Part shown: positions 1 through 7,444 of the stretch, one piece after another
Numbering within the stretch: the first letter of the stretch is position 1
Layout: each line of letters starts with the position of its first letter
Source: Defluviitalea raffinosedens
GTDB lineage: Bacteria > Bacillota > Clostridia > Lachnospirales > Defluviitaleaceae
Direction: 5' to 3'
Assembly: GCF_016908775.1 (NCBI RefSeq)
Contig: NZ_JAFBEP010000004.1
Coordinates: forward strand, 1-64,000
Length of the DNA stretch: 64,000 nucleotides
Notes under the pieces: model-generated
What the model saw: the letters and a program-made list of their open reading frames with translations, nothing else
Database searches by the model: none
Told to the model about the DNA's origin: nothing
Translations under genes and position numbers: made by a program

Positions 1-289
1 TTATACTTTTATATTTTTACCTTTCCTCTGTTTTGTTTTTAACACTCCATTAAATACTAATAGTTATGTGTTAAATAATAAATATATAAATAATTCCTTA
101 AATATTTATATTTTATTTATAGTGTGATTCACAATAATTAATATATTATTACTCTACGAAAATTGAGTGTAATAAAGTTTAGGTTTTCTTCACCAAACGT
201 ATGTACTTATAAAATGATCTGTGGTAAACTAAATTGAGAAGATAAAAAACTAAAAATTGTATTTACAAAACAAAAAAGGAAGTGACTTT
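1..289. other. AT-rich noncoding stretch upstream of the first integrase
   Basis: This is about 290 bases of very AT-rich sequence with no convincing reading frame on either strand. A TATAAA hexamer lies near 208-213, but no good -35 element sits at the matching distance, so the promoter of the following recombinase is not clear. I see no attachment-site-like direct repeat and no tRNA end. Confidence 0.5.
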
Positions 290-1294
290 ATGAACTTACC
301 TATTATTTCAGAGGATCAATATGATTCCAATGAGTTGTTGTATAACAACAATCAATATTCAGCTCATTGTGATATTTCCGATGATTCAATGCTGATTGAA
401 TTATGGCTTGATCAAAAAGCTCAAAGTTCAAGAAAGACATATCGAAGAATTGTAGACGAGTACATATTATTCATCAATAGTTTAGGTATAGAAAAACTTA
501 GAGATGTTGGAGTATATAACGCAAACAATTATAAGCAAGCTCTGAAGGCGCATGTTAAAGCAAATGGTAAATCTCTTGCCCCCTCGACCATTTCTCAAAG
601 AATTAACACTATAAGCAGTTTGTATACCTTTGGAAAAGATTCTGGCTATTTTTTAGTAAATCCCTTTAGACTTCTGAAGAAACCCAAATTTGATAATAAA
701 AATCAACATAAGTTCCTCTCCGTGAAAGAAGTGGATTTGCTCTTAAAATCTTTAAAAGCAAGCAGTAACGATAAAATTCTCTCTAATAGAAATTATACAA
801 TAGGGGTTATGCTGCTCTTTACCGGCTTAAGAATCAATGAGCTTCTCTCTATTAACTGGGGGGATTTTTATCTAGATCACTCCAATAATATTGGGGTGCG
901 GATTAAAGGAAAAGGCGCGGACTGGAGAGTTGTAAAAATAAGAAAAGACTTATGGTTTTACATTGTACAGTATAGAAGGGACTTTGGCCTATCCTATGAA
1001 ATGGATCCTAATAATCAAGAACCTCTTTTTGTAAATATTCATGGACAGAGACTATCGTATTCCTATGTCAGAAAGCTGCTGGAGCAAGCTGCAATAAATG
1101 TAGGTATCAGAAAGAAAGTTACTCCCCATTGGTTCAGACACACTTCTGCCAGCTTGGCATTAATGAATGGAGCCGATATCAACAGAGTAAAAGATCAATT
1201 TGGCTGGAAAAACCTCCTTACGCCTTCCAGGTATCTGCATAATTTAAAGAAACTAGACGAAACCGCAACAGATTTTATACCTATAAAAATATAA
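290..1294 (+). CDS. tyrosine recombinase / site-specific integrase
   Basis: This 334-residue protein has the tyrosine recombinase layout: an N-terminal SAM-like core-binding domain (about residues 30-130) followed by the catalytic domain. The catalytic set is readable as R181 in TGLRINE, a lysine at 206 or 208 in IKGKG, H280 and R283 in TPHWFRH, W306 in the usual second-histidine position (FGWKN) and the nucleophile Y315 in SRYLH. Substitution of that histidine by tryptophan is common in the family. An in-frame TTG lies at 257, but ATG 290 is preferred because AAGGAAG (276-282) precedes it by 7 bases. The gene stands alone, with no excisionase, relaxase or other mobile-element gene beside it, so its DNA target and role are unknown. 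Confidence 0.85.
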   Translation: MNLPIISEDQYDSNELLYNNNQYSAHCDISDDSMLIELWLDQKAQSSRKTYRRIVDEYILFINSLGIEKLRDVGVYNANNYKQALKAHVKANGKSLAPSTISQRINTISSLYTFGKDSGYFLVNPFRLLKKPKFDNKNQHKFLSVKEVDLLLKSLKASSNDKILSNRNYTIGVMLLFTGLRINELLSINWGDFYLDHSNNIGVRIKGKGADWRVVKIRKDLWFYIVQYRRDFGLSYEMDPNNQEPLFVNIHGQRLSYSYVRKLLEQAAINVGIRKKVTPHWFRHTSASLALMNGADINRVKDQFGWKNLLTPSRYLHNLKKLDETATDFIPIKI

Positions 1295-1316
1295 TACTCC
1301 GGATAATACATGTAAC

Positions 1317-1345
1317 TTGAATCGGAATGATGAGACAGATATAAT
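1317..1345 (+). promoter_or_regulatory. sigma-A-type promoter for the ttcA-like gene
   Basis: TTGAAT (1317-1322) and a perfect TATAAT (1340-1345) are separated by 17 bases. They lie 48 bases ahead of the ATG at 1394. Confidence 0.65.
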
Positions 1346-1393
1346 GAAAAAGTCTAAATTGAAGATAAATTTGATCGGAAGGAACATGAAATC

Positions 1394-2125
1394 ATGAAAT
1401 TGCAAAAGTTACTTAGTTATGTACGCCGTGCGGTAGATGATTACAATATGATCAAAGATGGGGATCGGATTGCTGTTGGAATATCAGGGGGCAAAGACAG
1501 TTTAACACTTCTTCTGGCGTTAAAAAGCCTTCAAAGATTTTATCCTGAAAAGTTTGAATTGGAAGCCATTACGATATCCCTGGGATTTGATAATTTCGAT
1601 CTGGAAGCTGTCAAGAAAATGTGTGATGAGATTGGTGTAAGATATACGGTTCAAGATACCTATATCGGTCAAATTATATTTCAGGAACGAAAGGAAAAAA
1701 ACCCCTGCTCTCTTTGTTCTAAAATGAGAAAAGCCGCATTATACGATGTGGCAAAGAAACTGGGCTGTAATAAAATCGCCCTTGGACATAATAAGGATGA
1801 TGTGATTCAAACTTTGCTTCTTTCTATGTTTTATGAAGGAAGAATACATACTTTCTCTCCTGTTACCCATTTAGAAGATATTAATTTACATTCTATACGT
1901 CCATTAATCTACGCACCTGAAAAAGAAGTCATTTCTTTTTCCAGAAAATATGGACTTCCCGTTGTAAAAAGTCCTTGTCCTGCAGATGGAAAAACAAAGA
2001 GAGAAGATATGAAAATATTCATCAAACAACTTCGCAAACAATATGACCATTTCGACAGCCGAATGTTTGGCGCGATTCAACGTTCCTTTATCGATGGCTG
2101 GAATATCGAGAGAAAAACACCTTAA
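1394..2125 (+). CDS. TtcA-like tRNA thiolation protein (PP-loop ATPase)
   Basis: This 243-residue protein belongs to the TtcA/TilS PP-loop ATPase superfamily. The nucleotide-binding loop SGGKDS is at residues 31-36. Cysteines C105 and C108 (CSLC) and C195 (SPCP) match the three cysteines that hold the iron-sulfur cluster in TtcA, the enzyme that makes 2-thiocytidine at tRNA position 32. These cysteines and the short length separate it from lysidine synthetase TilS. The exact tRNA substrate in Clostridia is uncertain. The start at 1394 follows GGAAGGA (1377-1383). The 3' end overlaps the convergent DUF421 gene by four bases, and both end inside one shared terminator hairpin. Confidence 0.8.
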   Translation: MKLQKLLSYVRRAVDDYNMIKDGDRIAVGISGGKDSLTLLLALKSLQRFYPEKFELEAITISLGFDNFDLEAVKKMCDEIGVRYTVQDTYIGQIIFQERKEKNPCSLCSKMRKAALYDVAKKLGCNKIALGHNKDDVIQTLLLSMFYEGRIHTFSPVTHLEDINLHSIRPLIYAPEKEVISFSRKYGLPVVKSPCPADGKTKREDMKIFIKQLRKQYDHFDSRMFGAIQRSFIDGWNIERKTP

Positions 2126-2137
2126 AAAGGTGTTTTT
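2113..2137. terminator. shared bidirectional terminator, ttcA-like and DUF421 genes
   Basis: An 11-base stem (AAAAACACCTT / AAGGTGTTTTT) encloses an AAA loop. T-runs occur on both strands, and the stop codons of both convergent genes lie inside the hairpin. Confidence 0.8.
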
Positions 2138-2835
2138 TCATTGTCTGATAAATTATCTTTAAAAACATCGATATATATTTGCTTATTCTTATTGACTGCT
2201 GCATACATTACATCCTTAAAATCCGATATCCCCTTTAAGTTAAGCTGTTTTTTTAGCCATTTTTCATCGATGTGCATGATCTTAAGATTTTTATGGATTA
2301 ATTTCCCATTTAGTATTACTGCAGTAAAAGGTTCTCTACTATCAGGCATAAGCCCTATATCCTTTAAAGTAACAGGCTCTTGATCTTCATATCTCATAAT
2401 ACTTAAATTGCCATTACTTTCTACAATGGCATATTTTACATCTTTTATATCAAATACATTTCCGATACGCAGCTGCTCCTGCAAATCATTAATACTGTAT
2501 AAACATCTTTTTAAATTTTCTTCTAATATTTTTCCTTGCTGAATAACGATAATTGGTTCCCCTTGGAATATCGTCTCTAATTCTTTGCTTTTTATGGATA
2601 AATAGGACATACACCAGGTAAGAATCCCAAATAGGAATAATCCTATTAAGTGATGCCATGTTCTTTGATTTAAGTCCGTTGCCAGGGTGGCTGCGATAGA
2701 TCCAAAGGTAATGCCATTGATATACTCATATACTGTTAACTGTGCGATTTGCTTTCTTCCAAGAAGCCTTGCAATAAACCAGATTCCGAAAAAAGCCAAC
2801 AAAGTTTGTATAATAATTTCAACAACAACCTTCAA
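2122..2835 (-). CDS. DUF421 / YetF-type membrane protein
   Basis: This protein of about 237 residues has hydrophobic N-terminal helices followed by a soluble C-terminal domain containing the GLMPDSREP and VILNGKLI stretches typical of the DUF421 (YetF/YrbG) family. The family is common in spore formers, and its biochemical role is not established. The start is chosen as TTG 2835, because GGAGG (GGAGGT on the minus strand) lies seven bases upstream of it. Two in-frame ATGs further upstream have no ribosome site, and the second of them overlaps this GGAGG. The gene converges on the ttcA-like gene and shares its terminator. A small plus-strand membrane gene starts 78 bases upstream in the opposite direction. 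Confidence 0.75.
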   Translation of the reverse strand: MKVVVEIIIQTLLAFFGIWFIARLLGRKQIAQLTVYEYINGITFGSIAATLATDLNQRTWHHLIGLFLFGILTWCMSYLSIKSKELETIFQGEPIIVIQQGKILEENLKRCLYSINDLQEQLRIGNVFDIKDVKYAIVESNGNLSIMRYEDQEPVTLKDIGLMPDSREPFTAVILNGKLIHKNLKIMHIDEKWLKKQLNLKGISDFKDVMYAAVNKNKQIYIDVFKDNLSDNEKTPF

Positions 2836-2913
2836 TTTCCAACCTCCAGACATAAAAAAATATTTACTGCAGATAATAACCATAATTCACTAAGTTACTT
2901 CGGAGGGAAAAAT

Positions 2914-3006
2914 ATGTCATTATGGCTGCAAGCCTTGCTTACAATAGTATTTATCATTGCATGTATTCTTATAATTTATTATCTCCAAAAGAAGAAAAAA
3001 ATCTAA
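2914..3006 (+). CDS. 30-residue single-span membrane peptide
   Basis: A 30-codon frame starts at ATG 2914 and is preceded at ideal spacing by a strong ribosome site, CGGAGGG (2901-2907). The peptide starts MSLWLQALLTIVF, continues as one hydrophobic helix of about 22 residues and ends in a basic tail (QKKKKI). This is a classic small inner-membrane protein layout with a positive cytoplasmic end. It lies between the divergent DUF421 gene and the recombinase at 3085. I do not recognise a family. The support is the ribosome site and the composition, not homology. Confidence 0.55.
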   Translation: MSLWLQALLTIVFIIACILIIYYLQKKKKI

Positions 3007-3020
3007 CATCATATTTTAAT

Positions 3021-3049
3021 TTGCCATATCGAACATCTATTTGTATAAT
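3021..3049 (+). promoter_or_regulatory. promoter of the XerS-like gene with LexA box in the spacer
   Basis: TTGCCA (3021-3026) and TATAAT (3044-3049) are 17 bases apart. The spacer ends with CGAACATCTATTTG (3030-3043), which differs by one base from the site CGAACATCTGTTTG in front of the YneA-like gene. Bound LexA would directly block polymerase here. Confidence 0.65.
3030..3043. promoter_or_regulatory. LexA box (SOS operator), XerS-like gene
   Basis: CGAACATCTATTTG resembles the Gram-positive SOS box, CGAAC-N4-GTTCG. The left half is perfect; the right half is ATTTG. Confidence 0.55.
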
Positions 3050-3067
3050 ATTTTTATACATACAAAT
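3039..3067. repeat. imperfect palindrome in the leader of the XerS-like gene
   Basis: Perfect 8-base arms ATTTGTAT (3039-3046) and ATACAAAT (3060-3067) flank a 13-base AT-rich centre. It overlaps the -10 element and lies 18 bases before the start codon. It could be an operator or a recombinase-binding site; the sequence alone does not decide. Confidence 0.45.
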
Positions 3068-3084
3068 CTTTGGAGTGTGATTCT

Positions 3085-4155
3085 ATGGCAGATTTAAGTT
3101 ATCACGAACAACAAAAACAAAAAAATACGCTAAGGCTTAGGGAACTTCTCTCCCAGCTTCCGCCCTTTGCTTATGAATTTTTCCGTGGAATAGAACCTGT
3201 TACTTCCCCCAAAACCAGAATAGGTTATGCTTATGATTTAAGAATATTTTTTGAATACATCTTAGAAATCCACCCCACTCTGAAAAATAAATCAATAAAT
3301 GAGTTATGTTTAAAAGACCTGGAAGAAATAACACCAGATCATATTGAAATGTTTTTGGAATATGTCACCTATTATAAAAAACCCCATCCTCAAAATCCAC
3401 ATAAAATCATTGAATACCAAAATGATGAGCGGGGTAAGGCAAGAAAACTGGCTGCCATTCGCACATTCTATACATATTTTCATAAAAAAAGAAAAATCAA
3501 TGGAAATCCTTCCAGCCTGGTAGAAATGCCTAAAATTCATGAAAAAAATATTATCCGCCTGGAAATTGATGAAGTGGCAAAATTATTAGATGAAATAGAA
3601 AGCGGCGAAAAACTCACCGCCACTCAAAAAAGATATCATAATTACACAAAGGCGCGGGACTTAGCCCTTATCACTGTTTTACTTGGAACAGGAATTCGTG
3701 TATCTGAATGTGTTGGATTAGATATAAAGGATATTGATTTTGATGTAAATGGTTTAAAAATTACCCGTAAAGGCGGCAATGAAATGGTGATTTACTTTGG
3801 AGAAGAGGTAGAAGAAGCTTTGCAAAATTATTTAGCAGAAAGAAATAAAAAGCAACCAAAGCCCGGCCATGAAGACGCTCTTTTTCTATCCCTTCAAAAT
3901 CAACGCATTTCTGTCCGATCCGTTCAGAATCTGGTTAAAAAATATGCGTCTTTAGTCACTACCATTAAAAAAATATCTCCTCATAAATTGAGAAGTACTT
4001 ATGGAACCAATTTGTATCAAGAAACAGGAGACATCTACCTCGTAGCAGATGTATTAGGCCATAAAGATGTCAATACTACCCGAAAACATTACGCACAAAT
4101 CGATGACCAGAGAAGAAGATCTGCAGCAAGAGCAGTAAAGTTAAGAAAATTATAA
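3085..4155 (+). CDS. XerS-like tyrosine recombinase
   Basis: This 356-residue tyrosine recombinase has a large N-terminal core-binding domain (about 1-160) and a C-terminal catalytic domain. The catalytic residues read R205 (GTGIRVSE), K229 (ITRKGG), H300 and R303 (SPHKLRS), H326 (LGHKD) and nucleophile Y336 (KHYAQ). Its length and long core-binding domain match XerS, the single-enzyme chromosome dimer resolvase of streptococci, better than the roughly 300-residue XerC/XerD, though it could be an ordinary Xer relative. ATG 3085 is chosen over TTG 3070 because GGAGTG (3072-3077) precedes it by 7 bases. It sits 650 bases from lexA under a promoter with a LexA-like box, so SOS control is inferred. 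A terminator follows at 4253. Confidence 0.85.
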   Translation: MADLSYHEQQKQKNTLRLRELLSQLPPFAYEFFRGIEPVTSPKTRIGYAYDLRIFFEYILEIHPTLKNKSINELCLKDLEEITPDHIEMFLEYVTYYKKPHPQNPHKIIEYQNDERGKARKLAAIRTFYTYFHKKRKINGNPSSLVEMPKIHEKNIIRLEIDEVAKLLDEIESGEKLTATQKRYHNYTKARDLALITVLLGTGIRVSECVGLDIKDIDFDVNGLKITRKGGNEMVIYFGEEVEEALQNYLAERNKKQPKPGHEDALFLSLQNQRISVRSVQNLVKKYASLVTTIKKISPHKLRSTYGTNLYQETGDIYLVADVLGHKDVNTTRKHYAQIDDQRRRSAARAVKLRKL

Positions 4156-4252
4156 CTGCCCATGATAAAAGTTATAACTTATATCGCCAGGCTGTATTTC
4201 AAAAATCATCCGATGCACAGAACGATCGCTTTTGCTGTGAAATAAAATTAAG

Positions 4253-4284
4253 GCCCAGAACAAATTTATATCTGGGCGTTGTTT
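4253..4284 (+). terminator. terminator of the XerS-like gene
   Basis: The stem GCCCAGA/TCTGGGC (4253-4259 with 4271-4277) is followed by GTTGTTT on the plus strand, about 100 bases past the stop codon. Confidence 0.65.
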
Positions 4285-4319
4285 ATAAATAATATAATTA
4301 TTACAAAATAGATTGATTT

Positions 4320-4637
4320 TTAGTTTCCGGCCTTGTAAACTGGTATGACAATTTTGTCTCCTGCATAAATTTTATCCGATTTCATATGATTAAATTCCAT
4401 GATGGTAGATACATATTGATTGAGACTTTGATGGTCAGGTTTATATTGTTGGGCAATATTCCAGAGTGTATCACCTTTTTGAATATGTACTTGTTCGTAT
4501 TTCTGAATTGGATTCTTTCTAATATGTTCTTTCTCTGTAGAACTATATATAATGACTGCAATAAACTGAAATACACAGATAAAGAATATAAGTAACAATA
4601 TGAAACGATACCTTTGAAATGACTTTATCCTTAACAT
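4320..4637 (-). CDS. YneA-like LysM cell-division suppressor
   Basis: This 105-residue protein has one N-terminal membrane segment (about residues 11-31), a short linker and a C-terminal LysM domain (about 50-100, with HIQKGDTLWNIAQQY and YAGDKIVIPV). That is the layout of YneA, the SOS-induced inhibitor of cell division in Bacillus, which is likewise transcribed divergently from lexA. ATG 4637 follows GGAGGGG at 4 bases. Two LexA-box-like sites lie in its promoter region, so induction upon DNA damage is a strong inference. Sequence similarity within this family is low, so the assignment rests on domain plan and context together. Confidence 0.8.
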   Translation of the reverse strand: MLRIKSFQRYRFILLLIFFICVFQFIAVIIYSSTEKEHIRKNPIQKYEQVHIQKGDTLWNIAQQYKPDHQSLNQYVSTIMEFNHMKSDKIYAGDKIVIPVYKAGN

Positions 4638-4647
4638 AGAACCCCTC

Positions 4648-4661
4648 CGAACATCTGTTTG
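4648..4661. promoter_or_regulatory. LexA box 1, yneA-like leader
   Basis: CGAACATCTGTTTG matches CGAAC-N4-GTTCG at all but one position. It lies between the -10 element and the ribosome site of the yneA-like gene. Confidence 0.75.
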
Positions 4662-4666
4662 TAATT

Positions 4667-4695
4667 ATTATATGCGAACATACATTCTATGTCAA
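4667..4695 (-). promoter_or_regulatory. promoter of the yneA-like gene
   Basis: On the minus strand, a perfect TTGACA (4695-4690) and a perfect TATAAT (4672-4667) are spaced by 17 bases. A second LexA-box-like sequence fills the spacer. Confidence 0.8.
4675..4688. promoter_or_regulatory. LexA box 2, within yneA-like promoter spacer
   Basis: CGAACATACATTCT has a perfect left half and a degenerate right half. Its position inside the 17-base spacer mirrors the box in the XerS-like promoter. Confidence 0.55.
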
Positions 4696-4736
4696 TATTT
4701 TTATAGTTTTGGGGGGATCATTTTTACCCTTGCTAT

Positions 4737-4750
4737 CGAACATTAGTTTT
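4737..4750. promoter_or_regulatory. LexA box 3, over the lexA -35 element
   Basis: CGAACATTAGTTTT overlaps the first bases of the lexA -35 hexamer, as expected for LexA autorepression. Confidence 0.65.
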
Positions 4751-4777
4751 GATATTTTATAAGGTATATGCTATAAT
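4749..4777 (+). promoter_or_regulatory. lexA promoter
   Basis: TTGATA (4749-4754) and TATAAT (4772-4777) are 17 bases apart, and the start codon is 28 bases further on. A LexA-like site overlaps the -35. Confidence 0.75.
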
Positions 4778-4805
4778 AAACCATATTACAGAGCGAGGTG
4801 ACTAT

Positions 4806-5417
4806 ATGAGTATTAAAATTGGTGAAAAACAGAGAGAAATATTGGAATACTTAAAGAAAGAAATTAAAACCAAGGGTTATCCGCCTTCAGTTAGAGAAAT
4901 ATGTGATGCTGTGAATTTAAAATCTACTTCAACAGTTCATGGTCATCTCAACCGTTTAGAAAAAAAGGGTATGATTCGCAGAGATCCTACAAAGCCAAGA
5001 GCTATTGAAATATTAGATGATTCATTTTACGAAATACGCCATGAACTGGTTAATGTTCCTATCGTGGGTAAAGTTACTGCCGGACAGCCCATTCTTGCAG
5101 TAGAGAACATAGAAGACTATTTTCCACTTCCTGTAGAATATGTAAAAAACGATACAGTATATATGCTGCATATACAGGGAGATAGTATGATTGAAGCAGG
5201 CATCTTCAACAATGACCTGGTTTTAGTCAGAAAACAAAGCAGTGCCGAAAACGGTGATATTGTTGTCGCCTTAATTGAAGATTCCGCCACTGTAAAACGT
5301 TTCTTTAGAGAAAAAGACCATATTCGTTTACAGCCGGAAAATTCTGCAATGAATCCCATCATTGTTCGGGATGTTACCATACTTGGTAAAGTCATAGGAT
5401 TGTTCAGGAAATTTTAA
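4806..5417 (+). CDS. lexA: LexA SOS repressor
   Basis: This 203-residue repressor carries an N-terminal winged helix-turn-helix (about 1-70) and a C-terminal self-cleaving peptidase domain. The cleavage bond A92-G93 (TAGQP), the nucleophile S127 (GDSMIEAG) and the general base K164 (TVKRFF) are all present at nearly the same positions as in Bacillus LexA, so the protein should be active. ATG 4806 follows GCGAGGTGA. Upstream in-frame codons run through the promoter and are excluded. LexA-like boxes stand in front of its own gene, the divergent yneA-like gene and the XerS-like recombinase, which together look like a local SOS regulon. NadE follows 32 bases downstream and may be cotranscribed. 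Confidence 0.97.
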   Translation: MSIKIGEKQREILEYLKKEIKTKGYPPSVREICDAVNLKSTSTVHGHLNRLEKKGMIRRDPTKPRAIEILDDSFYEIRHELVNVPIVGKVTAGQPILAVENIEDYFPLPVEYVKNDTVYMLHIQGDSMIEAGIFNNDLVLVRKQSSAENGDIVVALIEDSATVKRFFREKDHIRLQPENSAMNPIIVRDVTILGKVIGLFRKF

Positions 5418-5449
5418 TTAAAGTATTAGATCTTTTAGGAGTTGACAGT

Positions 5450-7411
5450 ATGAATAATGGATTTATCAGAATTGGAGCCGCTGTACCCAAGGTAACGGTT
5501 TGTGACTGTAAAAAGAATACGGATGAAATCATTCAACTCATTGAAAGCGCTAAAAAAAATAAGGTTCAAATACTGGTATATCCGGAATTATGTATTACAG
5601 GATATACTTGTGGAGATTTATTTGAACAAGGAATTCTTTTAGAAGAAGCCAAGAAAGCCTTGCAGCGTATTTTAGACTACTCTCATCATCTGAATATGTT
5701 GATTGTAGTCGGTATGCCAATAGCTGCGGATGAACAGCTTTTTAACTGTGCAGTACTGCTGCTTCATGGAAAAATCTTAGGGGTTGTCCCAAAAACCTCT
5801 ATTCCCAACCATGGAGAATTTTATGAGCGAAGATGGTTTTCATCCTCTTTTAGCAGAATTAGTGATGAAATAGAAATTTGCGATCAAACTGTTCCTTTTG
5901 GTACCGACCTTTTATTTAGAAGCAAGGAGAATCCGTCTCTTTGCATTGGCGTTGAAATATGTGAAGATGTATGGACGCCTATCCCACCCAGTTCCTTTCA
6001 ATGCCTTCACGGAGCTTCTCTTATTTTAAACCTTTCTGCCAGCAATGAAGCCGTTGGAAAAAGTGATTACAGAAAGAACCTGATTGGACAGCAATCTGCT
6101 CGATGCATGGCAGGATATGTTTATGCTTCTTGTGATTACGGCGAATCCACTACAGACATCGTTTTCGGAGGTCATTCCATGATTTTTGAAAATGGCATCC
6201 TCCTTAAAGAGAGACCGCCTTTTGCGGAAGATACTTCTCTTATATTCAGTGAACTGGACTTGGAACGCTTGGCCGCAGAACGCAGGAGATCATCAAGTTT
6301 TATGAGTTTAATTGGTAGCCATATGAATTATTCAAACAAATACAGAATGATTCCATTTTGTTTATCCTCAGAGACGATACCTCATTTAACAAGATCCATC
6401 GATCCTCACCCTTTTGTACCTTCCAATCGGGAGTCCAGAGAGCTTCGATGCAAGGAAATTTTTTCTATTCAAGTTAATGGACTTAAGAAGCGCCTGGAGC
6501 ATACAGGTGCTAAAACCGCTGTTGTAGGTATCTCAGGCGGATTAGACTCCACTCTTGCCCTACTGGTTTGTGTTGCTGCTTTTGATCAATTGAATATGGA
6601 TCGTAAAAATATTTTTGGAATAACTATGCCAGGCTTTGGTACTACCGATAGAACCTACAACAACGCTCTTGATTTAATGAGAAATTTAGGAGTTACCATT
6701 CGTGAGATTCCTATTGCCGATGCCTGTATGCAACATTTCAAAGATATTGGACATGATCCTTCTGTTCATGATGCCACATATGAAAATACTCAGGCAAGAG
6801 AACGAACACAAATTTTAATGGATATTGCCAATAAAGAAGGCGGTCTTGTAATCGGCACCGGAGATCTTTCCGAACTGGCCCTTGGGTGGGCTACATACAA
6901 TGGAGATCATATGTCCATGTATGGCGTTAATGGAAGTGTTCCAAAGACCTTGGTTCGAAGTCTGATTTCTTGGATTGCCGAGACCAAAATCGATGCAAAT
7001 GCAAAAGCCACCTTAATAGATATTTTAAATACACCTGTCAGTCCCGAGCTTCTTCCTCCTACAGAAGACGGAGACATTGATCAAAAAACAGAAGACATTG
7101 TAGGACCTTATGAACTGCATGATTTCTTTTTGTATTATGTTGTTCGCTTTGGATTTTCTCCTTCTAAGATACTTTACCTGGCTGAACATGCCTTTAAGGA
7201 AAAATATAACCGTGAGACGATTTTAAAATGGATGAAAGTTTTCTACAGAAGATTCTTTTCCCAGCAGTTTAAGCGTTCATGTCTTCCAGATGGCCCCAAA
7301 GTCGGTTCAGTTTCCCTCTCTCCCAGAGGAGACTGGAGAATGCCCAGCGATGCTTCTTCAAGGATATGGTTGGATGAAATTGAAGAAATGATTAACGGTA
7401 TAAAAAAATGA
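5450..7411 (+). CDS. nadE: glutamine-dependent NAD+ synthetase
   Basis: This 653-residue two-domain enzyme makes NAD+ from nicotinic acid adenine dinucleotide using ATP and glutamine-derived ammonia. The N-terminal nitrilase-type glutaminase domain (about 1-290) shows its catalytic triad E46 (VYPELC), K115 (VVPKTS) and C171 (VEICEDVW). The C-terminal synthetase has the ATP P-loop SGGLDST starting at S362 and the GTGDLSELALGW stretch. The length is normal for the long, glutamine-using form. It starts at ATG 5450 behind AGGAG and probably shares the lexA transcript; an LexA link to NAD synthesis is only positional. It ends in a strong palindromic terminator shared with the convergent ynbB gene. 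Confidence 0.97.
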   Translation: MNNGFIRIGAAVPKVTVCDCKKNTDEIIQLIESAKKNKVQILVYPELCITGYTCGDLFEQGILLEEAKKALQRILDYSHHLNMLIVVGMPIAADEQLFNCAVLLLHGKILGVVPKTSIPNHGEFYERRWFSSSFSRISDEIEICDQTVPFGTDLLFRSKENPSLCIGVEICEDVWTPIPPSSFQCLHGASLILNLSASNEAVGKSDYRKNLIGQQSARCMAGYVYASCDYGESTTDIVFGGHSMIFENGILLKERPPFAEDTSLIFSELDLERLAAERRRSSSFMSLIGSHMNYSNKYRMIPFCLSSETIPHLTRSIDPHPFVPSNRESRELRCKEIFSIQVNGLKKRLEHTGAKTAVVGISGGLDSTLALLVCVAAFDQLNMDRKNIFGITMPGFGTTDRTYNNALDLMRNLGVTIREIPIADACMQHFKDIGHDPSVHDATYENTQARERTQILMDIANKEGGLVIGTGDLSELALGWATYNGDHMSMYGVNGSVPKTLVRSLISWIAETKIDANAKATLIDILNTPVSPELLPPTEDGDIDQKTEDIVGPYELHDFFLYYVVRFGFSPSKILYLAEHAFKEKYNRETILKWMKVFYRRFFSQQFKRSCLPDGPKVGSVSLSPRGDWRMPSDASSRIWLDEIEEMINGIKK

Positions 7412-7435
7412 GAATGGATATCCATTCTCATTTTT
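7404..7435. terminator. bidirectional terminator between nadE and ynbB
   Basis: A perfect 32-base palindrome has a GC-containing core TGAGAATGGATATCC and an A-run and T-run on its two sides. It includes the nadE stop codon and lies just past the ynbB stop at 7445. Confidence 0.85.
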
Positions 7436-7444
7436 CATTATACA

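Noticed and set aside
194-207. LexA-box-like sequence CAAACGTATGTACT ahead of the first integrase
   Set aside because: Both halves deviate from CGAAC and GTTCG, and the nearby promoter elements are poor, unlike the sites around lexA.
1394-2125. PP-loop protein as tRNA lysidine synthetase TilS
   Set aside because: It is too short and has the three TtcA-type cysteines, which TilS lacks.
1-4155. Two tyrosine recombinase genes within 3 kb as ends of a mobile element
   Set aside because: The genes between them are chromosomal types, there are no flanking direct repeats, tRNA ends or mobility genes, and the second recombinase looks like a Xer housekeeping enzyme under SOS-type control.
7404-7435. 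Perfect 32-base palindrome as a recombination or restriction-related site
   Set aside because: It lies exactly at two convergent gene ends with A and T runs on its sides, which a bidirectional terminator explains fully.
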